Notes: generated from the sequence alone by a model not told the origin. A stretch of DNA of 64,000 nucleotides from Chryseobacterium sp. GVT01B (GCF_019970045.1 NZ_JAHXYI010000006.1:310001-374000), one strand, 5' to 3'; positions 34,413-43,608 are shown, numbered from the stretch's first letter. Numbers and translations are program-made.

Positions 34413-34622
34413 CTGGTTTTTATGTTTAAAAGTTTTTATGAATTCAGAGCATAATTTCACCCTGTGATCCAAATTACAAATTCTGAACCGATTTTAAAGA
34501 TCAAAAATATTTAAATCTTAACACCAATCAAAAAAATAACCACAAAAAAGCTTTTGTGGTTATTTTTCTATTTATATATCCCAAGTAAAATGATATTATA
34601 TTGGGCAATTTTTTCAATACTA

Positions 34623-35972
34623 TTATCCTAAGAATTCTTCAAGAGAAACGGTTTTCTTTTCACCAGCTTCAAGATCTTTATAGGTAACTGTATTATTTTT
34701 AATTTCTTCTTCACCCAGGAAAACAACGTTCTTTATGCCTTTCTTTTCTGCGTAAGTAAACTGCTTATTGATCTTTGCATTTTCAGGATATAATTCTGCT
34801 GAAATTCCTTTTGCTCTTAGCTGCATAATCAGTTTTAAAGCTTCTATTGTTTCTTCTCCTCCGGAATTAGCAAACAAATATTCAATTTTGGATGATGCTT
34901 CTTCAGGGAAAAGATTCAATTCTTCCATTACCAGATAGATTCTGTCTAACCCGAATGAAATTCCTATTCCCGGAATATTTTTGACGCCAAAAACCTCTGT
35001 AAGGTTATCATATCTACCGCCTCCGCCGATGGATCCCATAGCAACCTCATCTGCTTTCACTTCAAAGATAGCACCTGTATAATAATCCAATCCTCTTGCC
35101 AGGGTAATATTGAATACAAGATTTTGCATATCAACACCAAGGCTCAGAGACTGTGTAAGGACATATTCAAGTTCTTCTACACCTTTCAAGCCGATTTCAT
35201 TTCCTGCAAATTTTTCCTTTAGTTGAAGAAGGTTTTCCAATGCATCGTCAGACTGGCTGAAGAGGAAATCCAGTTTATCAATAGATTCCTGAGAAATTTC
35301 TCTTTCCAATAATTCTTTTACAACGCCTTCTTTACCGATCTTATCCAGTTTATCTAATGCTACAGTGAAGTCAATCAATTTATCTGTAATTCCTGCATAT
35401 TCTGCCAATCCGGAAAGGATCTTTCTGTTGTTCATATGAATGGTAACAGGAACTTTCAGGTCTGCAAAAGATTTTAAATACAGCTGAACAAGCTCTACTT
35501 CCTGTAATAAGCTTTCACTTCCTACTACATCCGCATCACACTGATAAAATTCTCTATATCTTCCTTTCTGAGGCTTGTCTGCTCTCCAAACAGGCTGAAT
35601 TTGAGAACGTTTATATGGAAATGTCAGCTTTCCATGATTCATAGCCACGAATCTTGCAAAAGGTACGGTAAGGTCATAACGAAGAGCTTTTTCGGAAATT
35701 TGAGAAACAAGTTTCTGATGGTTTTTATGATCCCAGTCTTCCTGATTAACATCAGAAGTATAATCTCCCGAATTTAAAATCTTAAAGATCAAACGGTCTC
35801 CTTCTTCTCCGTATTTCCCCGTAAGTGTAGAAAGATTTTCAAAACTTGGAGTTTCCAATGGCTGAAATCCGAATAATTCAAAATTATTCTGTAAAATATT
35901 GATGATATATTTTCTTCTGGAAACTTCCTGTGCCGTAAAATCTCTCGTCCCTTTTGCTAAACTTGGCTTCAT
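34623..35972 (-). CDS. hisS: Histidine-tRNA ligase
   Basis: A 449-residue class II histidyl-tRNA synthetase. The start is the Met of [12 protein letters not shown] (35972), which fits the family; an in-frame extension to 36032 has no support. Motif 2 is in [14 protein letters not shown], the HisA signature in [14 protein letters not shown], and motif 3 in GGGRYDNL to GISFGLDRI. The anticodon-binding domain is the C-terminal 95 residues. Its 3' neighbour on the same strand is a PH-SHOCT gene over 200 bases away. Confidence 0.97.
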   Translation of the reverse strand: MKPSLAKGTRDFTAQEVSRRKYIINILQNNFELFGFQPLETPSFENLSTLTGKYGEEGDRLIFKILNSGDYTSDVNQEDWDHKNHQKLVSQISEKALRYDLTVPFARFVAMNHGKLTFPYKRSQIQPVWRADKPQKGRYREFYQCDADVVGSESLLQEVELVQLYLKSFADLKVPVTIHMNNRKILSGLAEYAGITDKLIDFTVALDKLDKIGKEGVVKELLEREISQESIDKLDFLFSQSDDALENLLQLKEKFAGNEIGLKGVEELEYVLTQSLSLGVDMQNLVFNITLARGLDYYTGAIFEVKADEVAMGSIGGGGRYDNLTEVFGVKNIPGIGISFGLDRIYLVMEELNLFPEEASSKIEYLFANSGGEETIEALKLIMQLRAKGISAELYPENAKINKQFTYAEKKGIKNVVFLGEEEIKNNTVTYKDLEAGEKKTVSLEEFLG

Positions 35973-36094
35973 TTTTTGTATGTCATTTTGATAAATGCAA
36001 AAGTACGGAATTGCATGGACTTTACACAGCATTAAAGCTGAAGAAACAATCTTCCCCAGCTTTTTGCTATTGTGTAATCAATTATTCTGAAAAA

Positions 36095-36550
36095 TCACAC
36101 GCTTTCAAGAATCTCAAGAATCTCTTCACCATAATTTTCAATCTTATGCTTTCCAAACCCTTTGATCTCCAGCAATTCTTCTTTTCTGGCAGGCTTATAC
36201 TTGGCTACAGATATCAGCTCTTTATTGCTGGCAATGAAATAAGTGGGAAGATTCTGTTCCCTTGCTTTTTCTGATCGCCAGAGTTTCAGAGCATCCAATA
36301 TTTTTTCTTCATCTGTATTCAAGAAATCATTCTCTGCAGAATATTTAATTGCTTTTGGTTCTTTAACTGTATTTTTTGTCAGTTTCAGATCTTCAAAATA
36401 CAATATTACAGACCAATACCGTTCTTCACTTACAAAAGCTGTTTCTACTTTCATAATCTCGTGGGTATCCAGAAAATCATCCAGCATTTTCTGATCTCTG
36501 TACAGAAATTCTTCCGGAAGTCTTATTTTAAAAACTTTTACTTTCATCAT
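36095..36550 (-). CDS. HRDC domain protein
   Basis: A 151-residue protein whose C-terminal 75 residues are an HRDC helical domain (LKLWRSEKAREQNLPTYFIAS, then LLEIKGFGKHKIENYGEEI), as found at the ends of RecQ and RNase D, where it binds nucleic acid. The N-terminal half (1-75) is of unknown type. It begins 14 bases after ssb and is co-transcribed with it, which supports a DNA-related role. Confidence 0.9.
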   Translation of the reverse strand: MMKVKVFKIRLPEEFLYRDQKMLDDFLDTHEIMKVETAFVSEERYWSVILYFEDLKLTKNTVKEPKAIKYSAENDFLNTDEEKILDALKLWRSEKAREQNLPTYFIASNKELISVAKYKPARKEELLEIKGFGKHKIENYGEEILEILESV

Positions 36551-36564
36551 TTGTGTTTTTAGAA

Positions 36565-36897
36565 TTATTTTCCTCCTAATAATAAGATCTCATCTACACG
36601 AATTTCTGTGACATACCGCTTCACCCCATCTTTATCATCATATGATCTGTAGGTAAGCTTTCCTTCTATGGCAATTTCTTTTCCCTTGGAAACATACTTC
36701 TCAAAAATTTCTGCTGTTTTCCCAAAGGCAATAAGATTGTGCCATTGTGTTTCTTCTACTTTTTCTCCTTTGGCATTCGTATAATGGTCACTTGTTGCTA
36801 AGGATACGCTTGCTTTTACATTTCCGTTATCGAAGTTTACCATTTCAACTTCTTTTCCTGTGTAACCAATTAATGTTACTTTGTTTCTTAGTGACAT
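36565..36897 (-). CDS. ssb: Single-stranded DNA-binding protein, short form
   Basis: A 110-residue SSB made only of the OB fold: MSLRNKVTLIGYTGKE at the start, ETQWHNLIAFGKTAEIFEKY in the middle and GKEIAIEGKLTYRSYDDKDG near the end. It stops at about the end of the OB fold, so the flexible linker and acidic tip (usually ending DDxxPF) that recruit partner proteins are missing. It is probably a second SSB and not the main replication one, though the rest of the genome is not visible. Confidence 0.93.
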   Translation of the reverse strand: MSLRNKVTLIGYTGKEVEMVNFDNGNVKASVSLATSDHYTNAKGEKVEETQWHNLIAFGKTAEIFEKYVSKGKEIAIEGKLTYRSYDDKDGVKRYVTEIRVDEILLLGGK

Positions 36898-37184
36898 AAC
36901 TTTTAGATTTTAAAGATTAATAATTCAGATAAGAGACGTTCACTGTTTTTCTCAAATCTCTGTTGCAAAGATTGTGATGTTCCGATATCACAGTCGGTTA
37001 TAAACTATTTAAATCCGTTTGTAGTCGTTTGAAAACGGATATTACAATAAATAGAATTCTGTAAAAGCAATATTTACCAAGCTTAAAAAACAATAATCAT
37101 CACTTTTAAAGTAAAAATTAAACGATAGAAAACTATATCCTAAAATATTTTTCTCCTTCAAAAAAAACATAGTAAATAGATGTA

Positions 37185-37215
37185 TTGCCAAGGATTTTTT
37201 TTCTAGTTAATTTAG
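37185..37215 (+). promoter_or_regulatory. Candidate promoter of a small transcript
   Basis: TTG at 37185-37187 and TAATTTAG at 37208-37215 (one mismatch to TAnnTTTG) are 20 bases apart, 14 bases before the micro-ORF ATG. Confidence 0.35.
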
Positions 37216-37229
37216 AGATTATTAAAACG

Positions 37230-37283
37230 ATGCAGGAATATATTGGACTTCTGAAAGAGGAAATCGAAAGACTGAAAAAATAG
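37230..37283 (+). CDS. 17-residue amphipathic micro-ORF
   Basis: ATG to TAG encodes MQEYIGLLKEEIERLKK, a charged amphipathic helix. A candidate promoter precedes it and a terminator follows within 40 bases, so a transcript of roughly 130 bases is plausible. It could be a small protein or only part of a small RNA. No database comparison was possible. Confidence 0.35.
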   Translation: MQEYIGLLKEEIERLKK

Positions 37284-37318
37284 AAAGCATCAAAAATGCT
37301 TACCAAAAAAATATATTG

Positions 37319-37357
37319 AAGTCAGAGTGGAGCTTTTTCTATTCTGACTTTCTTTTT
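37319..37357 (+). terminator. Terminator of the small transcript
   Basis: AAGTCAGA (37319-37326) pairs with TCTGACTT (37343-37350), followed by a run of T in the plus direction. Both neighbouring genes are on the minus strand, so it serves a plus-strand transcript. Confidence 0.55.
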
Positions 37358-37388
37358 TTAAAAAGAAACATCCTATTAAATGAATAAA

Positions 37389-37418
37389 AAGGTACTCAAC
37401 AAAACTATTGAGTACCTT
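37389..37418 (-). terminator. Terminator of the O-methyltransferase gene
   Basis: AAGGTACTCAA (37389-37399) pairs with TTGAGTACCTT (37408-37418) around an 8-base loop; on the minus strand a T run follows. Confidence 0.75.
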
Positions 37419-37448
37419 CACTTAATCATCTAAACTTAGAAATGAAAT

Positions 37449-38474
37449 TTATGGCTTTTCACATTCTACAATACTTTTAACTTCAGTCCCGATTTGAACA
37501 AGTCTGCTGAACCTCAATCCTGATCTTTCCAAAAGATCTTTAAATTCGTTCAATGTTCTTTCTCTTCCGGTAAGACATGCCATCATTACGATATCAAACA
37601 ACTTTGAGATGTGGGGTTCATTTCTGCTGTTGTCAGGAATAACGGCGTCTACAATCAATAATTTGGCTCCTTTTGGCATTGCATTGTAACAGACTTTTAG
37701 AATCTGTATGCATTCATCATCATTCCAGTCATGGATAATCCATTTCATTGTATACAGGTCTGCACCTGAAGGAACTTTTTCAAAAAAACTTCCTGTAGCA
37801 ACGGTACAACGGGTTTTTAAATTTTCAGGAATAAGCTGCAATGTTTTTTCAGTAACATGGGCTTCATCAAAGATAATCCCGGAACTTTCTGGTGATGCAT
37901 TCAACATTGCATACATCATTGCACCATTACCTCCACCTATATCTATTATGGTTTTATAGGGTGTAAAATCATAGTTTTCTACAATACCATTCAGAACCAT
38001 TCCGGACAAACCAGTCATTCCTCTTCCGAAATTTGCCCCCAGTTCCGGATGTTCCTTGTAATATTGCCAGATATTCATCCCATGAACGTGTTCAAAAGGA
38101 ACTTTACCTTTCTGGACGGCATAAATAAGGTCTGCAAAACCGGGAAAATGTTCTCCCACATTGGCTATAATGAAGTCTTTTACGGTCCCGGGAACACTTG
38201 TTTGCAAAGCTGCTCCTAAATCATTCAATGCAAAAGTTTTACTTTCCAGTTCCTCAAAAATACCTTCACTGCTCAGGGCTCTCATAATCCGGTACAGTTC
38301 TTTTTCGTTGGAGTGAGTTTCTGCTGCCAATGCAGAGATTGTTTTGGGGCCATATGCCAGCTGGTCTGCAATATTAAGTTCCGCTGCCGTTTTTACACAG
38401 CCTACAAGCCACATCCGGCTAAGTACTTCAAACATTTTCAAAGTAAATTCCGGCTTAACAGGTTGTTTTTTCAT
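37449..38474 (-). CDS. O-methyltransferase (acetylserotonin/hydroxyneurosporene type)
   Basis: A 341-residue SAM-dependent O-methyltransferase. The N-terminal 95 residues form the winged-helix dimerisation domain (AAELNIADQLAYGPKTISALAAET). The SAM site is TIIDIGGGNGAMMYAML, and the catalytic region has MKWIIHDWNDDECIQIL, including the His base of the family. Such enzymes methylate phenolic or polyketide hydroxyls. No biosynthetic partner is adjacent, so the substrate is unknown. Confidence 0.92.
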   Translation of the reverse strand: MKKQPVKPEFTLKMFEVLSRMWLVGCVKTAAELNIADQLAYGPKTISALAAETHSNEKELYRIMRALSSEGIFEELESKTFALNDLGAALQTSVPGTVKDFIIANVGEHFPGFADLIYAVQKGKVPFEHVHGMNIWQYYKEHPELGANFGRGMTGLSGMVLNGIVENYDFTPYKTIIDIGGGNGAMMYAMLNASPESSGIIFDEAHVTEKTLQLIPENLKTRCTVATGSFFEKVPSGADLYTMKWIIHDWNDDECIQILKVCYNAMPKGAKLLIVDAVIPDNSRNEPHISKLFDIVMMACLTGRERTLNEFKDLLERSGLRFSRLVQIGTEVKSIVECEKP

Positions 38475-38527
38475 AGTAACATTTTTTAATTGGTATTGTC
38501 TTAAACAAGTCGTTTATTCATTATCAT

Positions 38528-38562
38528 CAAAACAAGAACAAACCTGATAAATTTGCTCTTGT
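38528..38562 (-). terminator. Terminator after the exported AQVGINT-type gene
   Basis: ACAAGAACAAA (38532-38542) pairs with TTTGCTCTTGT (38552-38562) with one mismatch. On the minus strand the stem is followed by a T-rich stretch. Confidence 0.5.
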
Positions 38563-38597
38563 CTGTGTTAAATTTGAAAATAAGCTTTAATATGAGA

Positions 38598-39389
38598 TTA
38601 ATCTTTTGCCTGAGAAATCCTTGTTACACTATCAATAGTAGCATCCAATGAGGTATCAGATTTTATTTTAATAAGATATCCGCTGCCTATGGATAAAGGA
38701 TCGGCAACACTCACCAGATAAAAAACAAGATTTCCGGATGTTACCCCATTGGGTGCAACGGCTGTCTGATCTATGGAGAATGTTGAAGGAGGAACCGGGT
38801 TGGAGAGGTTTACTGTCACAAATGCAACAGAACCGTTATTCTTATTGGTATAGCTTACAATGACTCTCCACATGTGAATCTGGCCTGCAATAGGATTTTC
38901 CAGAAACCGCCCTGTGGCAGGATCATATATATCCCCAGGTACTGGATTGATAATATTTTCCGGCCATGTGGTGGTAGGAGGTGCAGCAAAGTCTGTCACA
39001 ATATTCATCGGAGTTTGGTAAACAATGTTTTGATAAGTCATTAAAGGAACCCCTCCTGAAGATTTGAATGCAAATGAGGGTTTCACTCCTGCCCCGCTAT
39101 TGAGCTTAACAACTCCTTCATTAGCGGTTGTTAAGGTTTGCGAAGAAATTACTGTACTCCATTGGGTTCCATTATAATACCTTAAGGTCTTATTCGTGGA
39201 ATCATAGATAATCATTCCTGCTGTGGGTGTGGTTACATTGGCCGGAGGGTTGGCATTTCTGGTTAATACAACAGCTGAATTTGCTGAGGTAACATCTAAA
39301 ACACCTTGTGGGGAAGTCGTATTGATCCCTACCTGTGCAATTGAGAAAGAAGAGCATAAAATACTCATCAATAAATTGGATTTTTTCAT
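38598..39389 (-). CDS. Exported protein of the AQVGINT type
   Basis: A 263-residue exported protein with a signal peptide (MKKSNLLMSILCSSFSIAQ). The mature protein opens VGINTTSPQGVLDV, and TPTAGMIIYDSTNKTLRYYNGTQW follows: the repeat-like opening found in many surface proteins of Bacteroidota that resemble tail-fibre proteins. The rest has no motif known to me. The surface role is unknown. A 423-bp gap lies upstream. Confidence 0.82.
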   Translation of the reverse strand: MKKSNLLMSILCSSFSIAQVGINTTSPQGVLDVTSANSAVVLTRNANPPANVTTPTAGMIIYDSTNKTLRYYNGTQWSTVISSQTLTTANEGVVKLNSGAGVKPSFAFKSSGGVPLMTYQNIVYQTPMNIVTDFAAPPTTTWPENIINPVPGDIYDPATGRFLENPIAGQIHMWRVIVSYTNKNNGSVAFVTVNLSNPVPPSTFSIDQTAVAPNGVTSGNLVFYLVSVADPLSIGSGYLIKIKSDTSLDATIDSVTRISQAKD

Positions 39390-39812
39390 GGTTTGCTTTT
39401 TTGAATGTTGATATCAAATTTATAAAAAAACACTGTAAAGTGAAATAAAAATTCAATTTATTTACTGAAAACAAGTTAGTTATACATAACAATAAAACTT
39501 TATGAATAAAAATTTCATTTAAAACATTGATAAATACTGATTTTTTCAAACAAAAGGGAATTAAATAAAATACAGTCTTAGAATTCAATTTCAAGAATAA
39601 ATTAGGTGATTTTATAAAACATATTGCTATAGCCAACAGAGATTAATAAAATCAGTTTAGTCTTTTTCAGCTTTCCGAAGCATAATTTATTGTATTTCAT
39701 AGTTAATTAACCATTTGATTCTAAGAAAAAGTTTGTTTTAGTAAAATAACTGTCTGTCTCACGGTTATCCATTTACAAACGGATAATTCCGTATCTTTGT
39801 GAAAATTCATCT
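39390..39812. other. 423-bp AT-rich divergent gap
   Basis: The gap separates two divergent genes. The only signals I see are the -7 element at 39792 and a short inverted repeat TTATCC/GGATAA around 39765-39785. No gene is apparent. Confidence 0.5.
39792..39799 (+). promoter_or_regulatory. -7 promoter element of the arginase-family gene
   Basis: TATCTTTG, an exact TAnnTTTG match, 13 bases before the ATG at 39813. Confidence 0.45.
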
Positions 39813-40715
39813 ATGAAAAGGAATATCAATATTTTTGAGTTTCCTCTCAATTTGGGACTTACAAAAAAGGAACATGAGACAGAACCCGGGGTTCGAAAAC
39901 TTCCGGATTGGCTCAGGAAATTTGATTTTCATCGTAGAATTGCTCCTAAAAAAGTTTTCAGACTTGATGCTCCGGAATATTCCATGGATTTTGATGAGGA
40001 ATCTAATGTCAGAAATGCAGATCTCATTATTGAATACGCCAAAAAGCAGGCTGAATATATTCTTAAGAATTACGAAGAAAATACATTCAATATTATTCTG
40101 GGTGGTGACTGCAGCATTCTGATTGGAAATGCTGTTGCTTTGAAAAAACTGGGAAACTTCGGACTCTTTTATCTTGACGGGCACACAGATTTTATCCCAC
40201 CGGAACTTTCAGAAACAGGAGGTGCAGCAGGAATGGATCTCGCTATTATTACCGGAACCGGACATGAGAAACTGACGAATATTGATGGTTTAAAGCCCTA
40301 TTTATCTGAGGAAAATGTTTTCTGTTGCGGAAATGCAGAAACAGATGATGATGAATATGTTAATCAAATCGTCAATTCCAATATTCATTATTATGATCTT
40401 TACCGTCTCAGGGAGAATGGCTTCAGAAAAACCGCTGAAAACTTTCTGAAAATGGTGGATGATAAAGATCTGGACGGCTTTTTCATTCATTTTGATGTGG
40501 ATATTCTGAAAGATGAGATAATGCCGGCTGTAGACAGTAGAATGGAAGACGGAATCAGCTATAATGATCTCAGAGAAATGCTGGAACCATTATTTGAAAG
40601 TCCGTTGTGTTTTGGAATAGAGATTACTATTTTAGATCCTGATTATGATGACAACGGAACGTATACACGGTCATTTATAGAAAATTTAATTCAAATTATA
40701 AATAAAGAAGAGTAA
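39813..40715 (+). CDS. Arginase/agmatinase family protein
   Basis: A 300-residue ureohydrolase-fold protein. The metal-binding blocks are GGDCSILIG (Cys where classical arginases have His), FYLDGHTDF, HFDVDIL and EITILDPDYD. With His replaced by Cys at one Mn ligand, the substrate may not be arginine. Families with this GGDC variant include formimidoylglutamase-like and uncharacterised enzymes. The next gene starts right after its stop codon. Confidence 0.88.
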   Translation: MKRNINIFEFPLNLGLTKKEHETEPGVRKLPDWLRKFDFHRRIAPKKVFRLDAPEYSMDFDEESNVRNADLIIEYAKKQAEYILKNYEENTFNIILGGDCSILIGNAVALKKLGNFGLFYLDGHTDFIPPELSETGGAAGMDLAIITGTGHEKLTNIDGLKPYLSEENVFCCGNAETDDDEYVNQIVNSNIHYYDLYRLRENGFRKTAENFLKMVDDKDLDGFFIHFDVDILKDEIMPAVDSRMEDGISYNDLREMLEPLFESPLCFGIEITILDPDYDDNGTYTRSFIENLIQIINKEE

Positions 40716-41318
40716 ATGAAGAACAGTATAAAAAGAACATTCAGAGTTTCCAAATATGTGATCTATAAAGAAACGCTTGTTGATTACAAAGAGCATATCT
40801 GGTCATTCTTGGGTGCTTTTTTCGGAATTGGGATCATCGCATTTATCCAGTCTCATTCGTTAATGGAGACGGAGAATATATTCCTGATTGGTTCTTTTGG
40901 GGCTTCAAGTGTTCTTATTTATGGAGCAATACAGAGCCCGCTGGCACAACCCAGAAATCTTGTAGGCGGACATGTGCTGTCTGCATTGGTAGGTGTTACA
41001 GTCTATCAGTTTGTTCCGGATATCATCTGGCTTTCGGCTCCTTTGGCCGTGGCTTTTTCTATTGTATTAATGCAGTATACCAAAACCCTACATCCACCAG
41101 GAGGTGCTACAGCTCTGATTGCTGTAAGTTCTACCGGGAAAATTCCGGAATTGGGATATTGGTATGTCATCTCCCCTGTTCTTTCGGGGTGTATCATTCT
41201 GCTGCTGGTAGCTTTGTTTTTTAATAATATTACTCCTAACAGAAGTTATCCTACCCACAGCAGATTCATAAGACTGTTACGAAAAAGACATGCACATCCC
41301 CACAAAATAAAAAAATAA
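40716..41318 (+). CDS. HPP family membrane protein
   Basis: A 200-residue membrane protein with about four or five helices. The family motif is plain: TKTLHPPGGATALIAV. HPP proteins have been linked to nitrite transport in chloroplasts and cyanobacteria; in other bacteria the role is unsettled. The ATG directly abuts the upstream stop, so the two are co-translated. Confidence 0.9.
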   Translation: MKNSIKRTFRVSKYVIYKETLVDYKEHIWSFLGAFFGIGIIAFIQSHSLMETENIFLIGSFGASSVLIYGAIQSPLAQPRNLVGGHVLSALVGVTVYQFVPDIIWLSAPLAVAFSIVLMQYTKTLHPPGGATALIAVSSTGKIPELGYWYVISPVLSGCIILLLVALFFNNITPNRSYPTHSRFIRLLRKRHAHPHKIKK

Positions 41319-41322
41319 AAAG

Positions 41323-41667
41323 ATGAATTGTCTGGAATGTGGCGAGAAAATCATCGGAAGGTCTGATAAAAAGTTTTGCAACGATGCCTGCCGGAACGCC
41401 TATAACAATAAGCAAAATAAGGATTCTAGTAACCTGATGCGGAATGTGAACAACAAACTCCGCAAAAACTACCGCATACTGATGGAAATTAATACTGACG
41501 GTAAAACAAAAGTAGCCAGATCCAGGCTGGATGGCTTAGGTTTTGATTTTGATTACTTCACCAATCTGAAAGTTTATAAAAACGGTTCTGAATACAAATT
41601 TATTTATGATCACGGCTATAAACTTCTGGAAGATGATTTTGTACTGATTGTAAAGAATCAGGCATAA
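41323..41667 (+). CDS. Zinc-ribbon small protein
   Basis: A 114-residue protein. The N-terminal CxxC (CLEC at 3-6) and CNDAC (from residue 18) form a small zinc ribbon, as in DUF2116-type proteins; a helix rich in Asn and Lys follows, and the C-terminal half is predicted beta. It starts four bases after the HPP gene. The function is unknown. Confidence 0.8.
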   Translation: MNCLECGEKIIGRSDKKFCNDACRNAYNNKQNKDSSNLMRNVNNKLRKNYRILMEINTDGKTKVARSRLDGLGFDFDYFTNLKVYKNGSEYKFIYDHGYKLLEDDFVLIVKNQA

Positions 41668-41691
41668 CCCGCACACCTTAAATAAAGTATT

Positions 41692-42600
41692 ATGAAAGAA
41701 GTTGTTCTGATCACCGGAGCCAGTGGCATGATCGCCAAAGAACTGGCCAAAAAGATAGGTAAGGAATACGAAATCAGGTTTCTGACCCGAAAAAAAGAAC
41801 ATGATCATGAATATGAATGGGATATCAGAAAAGGAAATATAGATAAAGCTGCTCTGGAGAATGTTTCTCATATTATTCATCTTGCCGGTGCCAATATTTC
41901 AGAAAAGCGCTGGACACCAGAAAGAAAAAGAGAATTGATCTCAAGCCGTGTTGATTCAGCCGAATTACTTCGAAATGCTTTAAGAGAAAATAAAATAAAA
42001 CTTAAATCTTTTATTTCAGCTTCAGGAATTAATTTTTATGGTACTGAAACTTCAGAAAAGATTTATACTGAAAGTGATCCTCCCGGGAATGATTTTTTAA
42101 GTGAAGTTGTAGTTTTATGGGAAAGAGCTGCAGACGATTTCAAAGAACAGAATCTGGCAGAAAGAGTGGTGAAAATACGAACTGCTGTTGTACTGTCCGA
42201 AAAAGACGGAGCTTTAAAGAAAATGATTCCTCCTATTCAATATTATATTGGATCACCTTTAGGAAGCGGCAGGCAATATATGCCATGGATTCATGTTGAA
42301 GACATCTGTTCTGTTTATGAGCTTGCTTTAAAAAATCCAGCAATGGACGGAGCTTATAATGCTGTTTCTCCGCAACATATTACTAACAAAGATCTTACAA
42401 AAAAGATTGCCAAAGTACTTGGAAAACCTTTATTCATGCCTAATGTTCCGGGATTTGTCTTGAAGTTAATCTTTGGAGAGCTGGCTACGGCTATACTGGA
42501 AGGCTCCAGAGCTTCTTCACAGAAACTTCAGGATGCAGGGTTTCATTTTAAGTTTCCGGACCTGAATAAGGCTTTAGAAGATCTATTAAAGAAGCAATAA
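41692..42600 (+). CDS. TIGR01777-type epimerase
   Basis: A 302-residue extended short-chain dehydrogenase. The dinucleotide motif is LITGASGMIAKELAKKI; the FISASGINFYG region holds the catalytic Ser and Tyr, and ERVVKIRTAVVLS follows. The C-terminal DUF1731-like end is present (LEGSRASSQKLQDAGFHFKFPDL). E. coli YfcH is a member. The substrate is unknown. It lies 25 bases after the zinc-ribbon gene. Confidence 0.92.
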   Translation: MKEVVLITGASGMIAKELAKKIGKEYEIRFLTRKKEHDHEYEWDIRKGNIDKAALENVSHIIHLAGANISEKRWTPERKRELISSRVDSAELLRNALRENKIKLKSFISASGINFYGTETSEKIYTESDPPGNDFLSEVVVLWERAADDFKEQNLAERVVKIRTAVVLSEKDGALKKMIPPIQYYIGSPLGSGRQYMPWIHVEDICSVYELALKNPAMDGAYNAVSPQHITNKDLTKKIAKVLGKPLFMPNVPGFVLKLIFGELATAILEGSRASSQKLQDAGFHFKFPDLNKALEDLLKKQ

Positions 42601-42604
42601 CAGA

Positions 42605-43195
42605 ATGGGGGAAGAACTTTTAATCCTAAAAAATATTTCCAGGCATATTTCACTTACCAATCAGGAGAAATCTTATTTTCTCTCTCTATTAAAAGAAAAA
42701 AAAGTTGCTAAGAAAGAATTGATTTTACAACAGCAACAAGCCTGTAAAGAGATCAATTTTGTTCAGACAGGAATTTTGAGGGCTTTTCATATGGATATTA
42801 CAGGAAAAGAATCTACGATCATGTTTGCGGTTTCTGACTGGTGGATCACTGATATGTATTGTTTCATCAATCAGAAGCCTGCCATGCTGAATATTGAAGC
42901 ATTGGAAGACAGCTCTATTTTGCAACTTCAAAAAGATCATCTGGATGACCTTTATCACAAGATCCCGAAATTTGAACGGTTTTTCCGTATCATGATGCAG
43001 AACGCTTACATCAGAGAACAACTCCGAACGATTGAAAATCTTTCTTTACCGGCAGAGGAACGCTATTATAACTTTTTACAAAAATATCCTGAAGCGGTAA
43101 AACGTATCAGGCAAAAACAAATTGCTTCTTATTTAGGTATCACTCCTGAATTTTTAAGCCTTATAAAATCCAAACAAAAAAACAGCTTCTCTTAA
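42605..43195 (+). CDS. Crp/Fnr-family regulator
   Basis: A 196-residue regulator. Residues 25-125 form a cyclic-nucleotide-binding-type beta roll (LQQQQACKEINFVQTGILRAF). The C-terminal end (RQKQIASYLGITPEFLSLIKS) is a helix-turn-helix. It has no Fnr-type Cys cluster. It starts four bases after the epimerase gene, so it may control that unit. The ligand is unknown. Confidence 0.9.
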   Translation: MGEELLILKNISRHISLTNQEKSYFLSLLKEKKVAKKELILQQQQACKEINFVQTGILRAFHMDITGKESTIMFAVSDWWITDMYCFINQKPAMLNIEALEDSSILQLQKDHLDDLYHKIPKFERFFRIMMQNAYIREQLRTIENLSLPAEERYYNFLQKYPEAVKRIRQKQIASYLGITPEFLSLIKSKQKNSFS

Positions 43196-43248
43196 GCTAT
43201 ATTATTTTTTTTACTCTGAAAGTTCTGTTACTTTACTCAAAAAAAATT

Positions 43249-43608
43249 ATGTTTATACTTATTGCAGGCCCTTACCGCAGCGGAACGAACGATGATCCGC
43301 AGCTTATTCAGCAGAATCTTCACAATCTTGAATCTGTTGCTCTTCCTATTTTCAGAAAAGGGCACATCCCTATTATCGGAGAATGGGTTGCATTGCCATT
43401 GATCAACCTTGCCGGCTCTACCCAAATAGGTGATGAAGCATGGCAGGAAATACAATATCCCGTAGCTCATGCCCTACTTGAAAAATGTGATGCAGTGCTG
43501 CGTATAGAAGGTGCATCAAAGGGAGCTGATGAAGATGTAAGAATAGCCAAAGAAAGAGGCCTTACCATTTATTATACCATAGAAGATATTCCTTATGCAA
43601 AATCCTGA
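43249..43608 (+). CDS. DUF4406/nucleoside deoxyribosyltransferase-like protein
   Basis: A 119-residue Rossmann-like protein: [13 protein letters not shown] at the start, [27 protein letters not shown] near the end. This pattern matches nucleoside 2-deoxyribosyltransferase-like/DUF4406 proteins. It overlaps the nudK start by 14 bases, so the two are translationally coupled, which supports a nucleotide-related role. The activity itself is unproven. Confidence 0.83.
   Translation: MFILIAGPYRSGTNDDPQLIQQNLHNLESVALPIFRKGHIPIIGEWVALPLINLAGSTQIGDEAWQEIQYPVAHALLEKCDAVLRIEGASKGADEDVRIAKERGLTIYYTIEDIPYAKS

Larger units (their letters stand above)
36898..37448. other. 550-bp gap between ssb and the O-methyltransferase
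   Basis: AT-rich. It holds TGTGAT-N8-ATCACA (36973-36992) some 75 bases upstream of ssb, a hairpin ATCCGTTT/AAACGGAT (37013-37040), a probable small plus-strand transcription unit at about 37.19-37.36 kb, and a terminator for the methyltransferase. No longer gene is seen. Confidence 0.6.

Noticed and set aside
35973..36032. Upstream in-frame start for hisS
   Set aside because: The added residues have no match to histidyl-tRNA synthetases, which begin near [12 protein letters not shown].
39202..39636. 144-codon minus-strand ORF running through the gap into the exported protein gene
   Set aside because: It is AT-rich, shares its 3' half with another frame of a convincing gene and has Phe/Leu/Asn-rich low-information content; it is probably a shadow.
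39765..39785. Inverted repeat TTATCC/GGATAA sharing the word aaacggata with 37033
   Set aside because: It is only six base pairs with one shared 9-base word; likely by chance at this base composition.
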